From positions 53,698-84,366 of the forward strand of contig DNXO01000098.1 of assembly GCA_003506895.1 (NCBI GenBank): a stretch of 30,669 bases of DNA. Direction: 5' to 3'. This document shows, piece after piece, positions 26,422-30,669 of this stretch. This DNA comes from Acetobacteraceae bacterium (GTDB lineage: Bacteria; Pseudomonadota; Alphaproteobacteria; Acetobacterales; Acetobacteraceae). The position numbers were made by a program, and so were the translations under genes. Numbering within the stretch: the stretch's first letter is position 1; each line of letters starts with the position of its first letter. Below the pieces are notes generated by a model. The model did no database searches. It had not been told where the DNA came from and worked only from the letters and a program-made list of their open reading frames with translations.

Positions 26422-27078
26422 TCAGGCTGGGATGTGGACGACGCGATGCACGAACACACCCGGCGTATGGACGTTGGCCGGCGGGATATCGCCCAGGGCA
26501 ACGACGTGCCGGGTCTGCACCACCGTCAGCTTCGCGGCCATCGCCATGATCGGGTTGTAGTTCCGGGCACTTTCGCGATGCGTCAGGTTGCCCCAGCGAT
26601 CGGCCTCCCACGCATCCACCAAGGCTACGTCTCCGAAAATCGGGTATTCCAGCAGGCAGTTGCGCCCGTTGATCACCCGGGTTTCGCGACCCTCGGCCAG
26701 GATCGTGTCGGCGCCGGTCGGGGTGTAGAATGCCTGCACCCCGGCACCGGCGGCGCGGATGCGTTCCGCCAGCGTCCCCTGCGGCACGATCTCCAGTTCC
26801 AGCTTGCCGGCCGCGAATTGTTGTCCGGCCACGCTGTCGGCGCGGACAAAGCTGCAAACCAGCTTGCGAACCCGGCCCGAGGCCAGCAGATCGGCGGTCG
26901 GCCCGGTATCCCGCCCGCCGGAGTTCACCACCAGCGTCAGGTCTTTCGCGCCCTGCGCGATCAGGCCTTCCAGCAGGGTTTCCGGCATGCCGTTGCCAAA
27001 GCCGGGCATCAAGACAACGGAACCGTCCTCGATGCCCGCCAGCGCGGCGGCCACATCGGGCACGAATTTATCGATCAT
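26422..27078 (-). CDS. CoA-transferase subunit A (3-oxoacid/3-oxoadipate type)
   Basis: This is the alpha subunit of the same enzyme, 218 residues. The N-terminal glycine-rich CoA-binding motif is SVVLMPGFGNGMPETL at about 19-34 (Pro-Gly where the family usually has Gly-Gly). GRVRKLVCSFVRADSVAGQQ, QGTLAERIRAAGAGVQAFYT and YPIFGDVALVDAWEADRWGN follow in the expected order. Substrate class (acetoacetate, 3-oxoadipate or other) cannot be settled from sequence; none of the protocatechuate-pathway enzymes is nearby, and the partner gene is an alpha/beta hydrolase instead. Confidence 0.92.
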   Translation of the reverse strand: MIDKFVPDVAAALAGIEDGSVVLMPGFGNGMPETLLEGLIAQGAKDLTLVVNSGGRDTGPTADLLASGRVRKLVCSFVRADSVAGQQFAAGKLELEIVPQGTLAERIRAAGAGVQAFYTPTGADTILAEGRETRVINGRNCLLEYPIFGDVALVDAWEADRWGNLTHRESARNYNPIMAMAAKLTVVQTRHVVALGDIPPANVHTPGVFVHRVVHIPA

Positions 27079-27160
27079 GCGAAGTTTCTTTCTTGGACTC
27101 TAGAGGCGCTGCACCCGAACCATAGGAGCGCGGAATGACGTCCGTGGCAACGCAACGGGC

Positions 27161-27985
27161 CTACCGCTCGCGCGGTCCGGCTTCCAGCAGAGCCAGATTC
27201 TGCGCCGCGAGGTCGGCCGTCGTGCTGTTCGGGTCCACGCCCTTGGCGCGCTCCCAATCGGCACGGGCGCCTTCGGTATCGCCCATCCGCTGCCGCAGGA
27301 TGCCGCGCTCCAACAGCGCGTCGGCATCGTTCGGGTCCAGCGTCAAGGCGCGGGACACATCGGTCTGCGCCAGGTCCAACTGGTTCATTCTGCGCCGCAT
27401 CACGGCCCTGGCCACCAGGGCGTCCGGACGGGCGGCATCCAGCCGCAGCGCGTGGCTGAGGTCGTCCACCGCGCCGGCATAGCGCTCCATCATGCCCTCG
27501 GCCGCTGCCCGCATGATGATGAGTTCGGTGTCGTCCGGTGTCAGCGCCAGCGCGTCGGTCGCGTCAGCGGCAGCCTTGTCCGCCTGTGCCACCATCAACC
27601 GGGCCTGCACCGCTTGACCCAACACCAACGCCCGCCCCATGACCGGGGCACTGCCTTGTCGCGCGAGTTGCTCCAGCAACGCGGCGCCATCCGCGGGTTT
27701 GCCCACCGCGATCAGGGCCAGCCCGCGGCAGTGCAAGGCGCCATCGCCGCCACCGCCGGCCTGCCAGGCCTCCGCGATCGAGACCGCGCTGGCTGGGTCG
27801 CTGGCAAGGGTCGCCAGACACGCTTCATATGTCGAGCCCTCGGTGATGCGGGGCGGGAACGGCGGAACCGGCAATGCGGCCTCGTTCTGCACGGCCTCGG
27901 GCGTCGAGGTCAGCCACCACACGCCCGAGGCGACGACCCCGACCAGGACGACAGACGCGCAAAAGGCTTTTAGCCGCCGAGACAT
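27161..27985 (-). CDS. TPR repeat protein with N-terminal membrane anchor
   Basis: This is a 274-residue protein with a single N-terminal membrane segment (about 6-25, FCASVVLVGVVASGVWWL) and the remainder probably periplasmic. At least four tetratricopeptide-like repeats are seen between ~95 and 265, the clearest being RPDALVARAVMRRRMNQLDL and DADALLERGILRQRMGDTEG. TPR domains hold protein partners together. The gene starts 9 bases after the stop of the TPR-glycosyltransferase-like gene, indicating co-transcription. No enzymatic motif is visible. Confidence 0.8.
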   Translation of the reverse strand: MSRRLKAFCASVVLVGVVASGVWWLTSTPEAVQNEAALPVPPFPPRITEGSTYEACLATLASDPASAVSIAEAWQAGGGGDGALHCRGLALIAVGKPADGAALLEQLARQGSAPVMGRALVLGQAVQARLMVAQADKAAADATDALALTPDDTELIIMRAAAEGMMERYAGAVDDLSHALRLDAARPDALVARAVMRRRMNQLDLAQTDVSRALTLDPNDADALLERGILRQRMGDTEGARADWERAKGVDPNSTTADLAAQNLALLEAGPRER

Positions 27986-27994
27986 GCGGTCACC

Positions 27995-29200
27995 CTAAGC
28001 CGATTTGGTGAAATGGAGGAAGGCGTTCTGTCCGACGTGGTGCCCTGCTGGCAGGGCGCCGAACGGCGGAAACGGCACGCTGTCCAGGCACGGGTGGAAA
28101 ATACTGTCGTGGATCAGGATGTTACGTCGAATTACAGGCCAGACGACGGCGGCAAGGATGTCCTGGTCAATGTGATCGGTTTCCATGCGCCAGAATGTAT
28201 GCGCTGCCAGCAGATCGGCGGGGGACGGCAGAATGCCTCCGACTCCGCCCCACATGCCGGCCAGCAGCAAGTCGGTATGGCTGTACCAGTCGCGCATGGC
28301 GTGGAAGTGAAAGCCGGACTGTAGCCAAGCATCCACGGCGACCCGCTCTTTTACCGTCAACAGCGAGTCCGCGTCACGGACCAGGAACCGCCGGACGGAC
28401 GGATCGGCGGCGACGGCGAACCGCCACAGCAGGCCCCGATGCGCCGGAATATCGCTGGACGTGCCGACGGCCTGAAGTTGAACGCCTCGGCCGGCCAGTT
28501 CTTGCAGGTAACCTGGATCGACCGTCCGGTCATGATAGACCCGGATCGTCCATTCCGGGAACAGATGCGGCAGCAACCGCGCATTTTCCAGCAACGGCAC
28601 CTGATATCGCGGCGCATTGCCCCACAGCGAATACGCGATGACGTTCTCTTCCGGCCGTCCGGGATCGAACGCGGGCGGGGCAGCGGGCGGTATCGTGAAT
28701 ACAGGCGATGCCGGTCCGAACCGCCGGTCCTTTGCCTCCAACGCCAAGCGCCCGGCCCGCACCGCCAGATCCAGGCGGCCGGCCCGCAGATGCGCCTCGC
28801 AAAGGCAATCGTGGACGTTCGGGCTGTCGGTCCCCAGCGTCAGTGCGGTCTCGCAGGCCTCCACCGCGCCGGCCACATCGTCAGCGGCGAGCAACAGGAC
28901 AGCCAGGTTTTCACGCAAGGCTGGACTGGTGGGATGCCGGGTCGCGCCTTCCAGCAGAACGGCGATCCCATCGGTCAGCCTGCCCGCCTGGTGCTGAATC
29001 AGGCCGGCAAACAGGAAATCATCCGCCGATGGCCCGCCCGTGGCCGTGGCCAACGCCAGAACCGCCGCTTGGGCGTCCGCGGCCTGCGATAGCCGCCCTT
29101 GACCGTAGGCGTCGCGGGCGACCTGGCGCAGCGCGCCCAGGTCCATGGCCGATCCCTGGTGGGCGGCACCGAAGAAGCCGCCTTTGCCCTGCCAGGACAT
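27995..29200 (-). CDS. TPR protein with C-terminal glycosyltransferase-like domain
   Basis: This is a 401-residue cytoplasmic protein. TPR-like helical pairs cover about 20-160 (for example FLFAGLIQHQAGRLTDGIAV and LREDNA-like NVHDCLCEAHLRAGRLDLA). From ~185 a second domain begins with VIAYSLWGNAPRYQVPLLEN, and the segment FLVRDADSLL contains an acidic DAD (276-278) in the place where nucleotide-sugar glycosyltransferases have a metal-binding DxD. FHAMRDWYSHTDLLLAGMWGG follows. This pattern suggests a GT-A-like transferase of unknown acceptor. ATG 29200 is preceded by GGAGGG at 10 bases. It is followed by the membrane-anchored TPR gene. Confidence 0.72.
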   Translation of the reverse strand: MSWQGKGGFFGAAHQGSAMDLGALRQVARDAYGQGRLSQAADAQAAVLALATATGGPSADDFLFAGLIQHQAGRLTDGIAVLLEGATRHPTSPALRENLAVLLLAADDVAGAVEACETALTLGTDSPNVHDCLCEAHLRAGRLDLAVRAGRLALEAKDRRFGPASPVFTIPPAAPPAFDPGRPEENVIAYSLWGNAPRYQVPLLENARLLPHLFPEWTIRVYHDRTVDPGYLQELAGRGVQLQAVGTSSDIPAHRGLLWRFAVAADPSVRRFLVRDADSLLTVKERVAVDAWLQSGFHFHAMRDWYSHTDLLLAGMWGGVGGILPSPADLLAAHTFWRMETDHIDQDILAAVVWPVIRRNILIHDSIFHPCLDSVPFPPFGALPAGHHVGQNAFLHFTKSA

Positions 29201-29304
29201 CGGTTATCGCCCTCCGGCGGATCGTGACGGTTTCGGTAAGCGGCCGATCATAAGGCGGCTTATACACCGTTGCCGTGGATTGCTACCCGATCAATCGTCC
29301 CGGG

Positions 29305-30414
29305 TCAGGCGGCGACAACCCGGCGGCGGCGGCGAAGCAGGCCGGCGAATGCGGCGCCGGCAGCCAGAATGGATAGGCTGGCCGGCTCCGGGGTCGTCAC
29401 CGTCGTCAGACTGGATGCGGCGCCCGTCGGATTGTTGGCGGCCAGAAACAGTCCCGCGCCATTATTGGGCGACACCTTGTAGCCCAATCCTTGCAGGACC
29501 ATTCCGTCAGATACCGACAGCCCCTGATTCGTGCCGGTAACAAGGTTCGTGTTCTGGGCATCGTTCGTTGAGCCCGTCGCGGTGGACCAGTCGCTGCGAT
29601 CGCCACCGGTCGAGGTACTGTCCACGGTGCCGAGCGGGGTCGTCCCGCCATTGGTCGAGAGGTAAGCCGAGGCGTTTTCCGAGAAACTGGCCGACGTTCC
29701 CGGTGCGCTGTAACGGAACAGATCGAGCGGATTGGCCTGCTGGAGGTATTGCGCCGCCGCGGCGCTGTTGTTCAGCGTGGAGGTGCGTCCGAGCACCTCC
29801 TCGATCTCATGTTGCGCGGCGGCCTGGAACGAGTAGTTCCCCGACACTGGGGTGGTGCCGTAGTAGAATGTCAGGCTGCTGGAAAATCCGATGTACCCGT
29901 CATACGGCGAGGAGGTGGAGTAGCTGCTGGGCGACAGTGCCAGGGCCTTAACCTCGGCCTGCGGCATGTAGTATGTTTTGCCGCCTGTCGGGTCGATCGA
30001 TGGCAGGTTCCTGTCGCCCGCGGCCGCCAGCGCGGCTGTGGTGTTGGTGAATGAAGCCGCCGCGGACGAGCCCATCACGTCGGTGACGTCATAGCTGCCG
30101 CTGACGTCGCCGGAGGACAGGCTCTTTGCGCCGACATACGGATTGGACGGCGCGATCATGCCGGACGACACGTATATGCCGATGCTGGCCTGATTGGTCA
30201 GGGCGTTGGAGAACTGCTGTGTGACGGTGTTGAAGGATGCCTCGACCGTCGAAGCATTAGGAAGGGAGGTGATCGAGCTGTCGTAGGTGACGCAGATCTC
30301 CATGCCGGTGCCCGTGGTACAGGACGGGCTCGCGGCCGCGGGAACAACCGCGAGGAACGCGGTGCCGAGAACGCCAGCCACCACGACCGCGCCTGAATTT
30401 AGAATGGACCTCAT
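29305..30414 (-). CDS. PEP-CTERM metalloprotease-like protein (NF038122-like)
   Basis: This is a secreted, surface-sorted protein of 369 residues from ATG 30414; a TTG 21 bases upstream is a less likely start. A signal peptide occupies about 1-29 (GTAFLAVVPAAA). The body is rich in Ser, Thr, Ala and Asn, typical of extracellular proteins. A zinc-protease-like motif HEIEEVLGR is at 202-210, preceded by FQAAAQ. The C-terminus has the full PEP-CTERM sorting signal: TPEPASL at 341-347, a membrane helix, then RRRRR at 361-365, recognised by exosortase (not in the window). The combination fits the NF038122 metalloprotease family. Substrate unknown. Confidence 0.82.
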   Translation of the reverse strand: MRSILNSGAVVVAGVLGTAFLAVVPAAASPSCTTGTGMEICVTYDSSITSLPNASTVEASFNTVTQQFSNALTNQASIGIYVSSGMIAPSNPYVGAKSLSSGDVSGSYDVTDVMGSSAAASFTNTTAALAAAGDRNLPSIDPTGGKTYYMPQAEVKALALSPSSYSTSSPYDGYIGFSSSLTFYYGTTPVSGNYSFQAAAQHEIEEVLGRTSTLNNSAAAAQYLQQANPLDLFRYSAPGTSASFSENASAYLSTNGGTTPLGTVDSTSTGGDRSDWSTATGSTNDAQNTNLVTGTNQGLSVSDGMVLQGLGYKVSPNNGAGLFLAANNPTGAASSLTTVTTPEPASLSILAAGAAFAGLLRRRRRVVAA

Positions 30415-30669
30415 GGCCTTTCGCGCTCCGCCCAACAGCCTGCGAGTTCCGACCTTGGACGAAGCGCCCCGAGCCGTGGGGCGGAAGCCATCGGTTGTGA
30501 CTACGACACCATTTCTTTACGGGCGCATCGTAACGATTGCAAGAAGAAATCGTGCAAATTATCGATCATCGTCTATATATTAAGGGTGATGCGCACGCGC
30601 CGCCGTTAAGGATACGCGGCGAAATAAACAAATCGTTTGACGGGAGCCGTCGGCCTCTCATCGTCATGG
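30415..30669. promoter_or_regulatory. Upstream region of the PEP-CTERM gene
   Basis: These 255 bases to the window edge hold no recognisable gene. The part between about 30520 and 30585 is AT-rich and is the probable promoter region of the PEP-CTERM gene; a minus-strand TTGCAA with TAAAGA 17 bases on is a possible but weak pair. A long leader of roughly 100 bases would follow. Confidence 0.3.

Overview
The window reads as chromosomal DNA of a GC-rich alphaproteobacterium, most likely from the Acetobacteraceae/Rhodospirillales. This rests on base composition, on recF followed directly by gyrB, on an MCE-type lipid transporter whose permease carries a fused STAS-like segment, and on a PEP-CTERM metalloprotease. 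The genus is inference. No rRNA, tRNA, CRISPR array or intact insertion sequence was seen.

Left block (1-6336, all minus strand, transcribed right to left): livM-livG-livF, a branched-chain amino acid type ABC uptake module with no livH and no binding protein; then a ketopantoate reductase family enzyme; then recF and the 5' part of gyrB, which runs off the left edge. dnaN, the usual neighbour of recF, is absent. Upstream of livM lies a 631-base stretch with a decayed piece of an IS1595-like transposase, followed by a DEAD-box RNA helicase with a DbpA-like C-terminal domain.

Centre-left block (9059-13353, minus strand): five co-directional genes, namely a transglutaminase-like protein, a STAS-MlaE permease, an MlaF-type ATPase, an MlaD/MCE protein and an outer-membrane-type auxiliary lipoprotein. 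The four transporter genes are joined by ATGA overlaps. Together they look like one envelope lipid transport system with a protease-like companion.

Centre (13812-20800, mixed strands): an MFS transporter, a DUF72 protein whose conserved N-terminus lies upstream of any canonical start codon, a Nudix hydrolase, two small proteins, an RluA-family pseudouridine synthase, and an enolase-superfamily enzyme followed closely by a second MFS transporter.

Right block (20998-30414, minus strand): a D-aminoacylase-type amidohydrolase; an unrecognised 234-residue protein with what looks like a leaderless promoter; a three-gene set of a two-subunit CoA-transferase plus a large alpha/beta hydrolase, probably a catabolic unit; a pair of TPR proteins, one with a glycosyltransferase-like domain; and a PEP-CTERM metalloprotease.

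No clear-cut new defence or mobile system is visible. The most interesting items are the transglutaminase-MCE operon, the livH-less liv operon beside a transposase scar, the DUF72 start problem, and the hydrolase/CoA-transferase unit.
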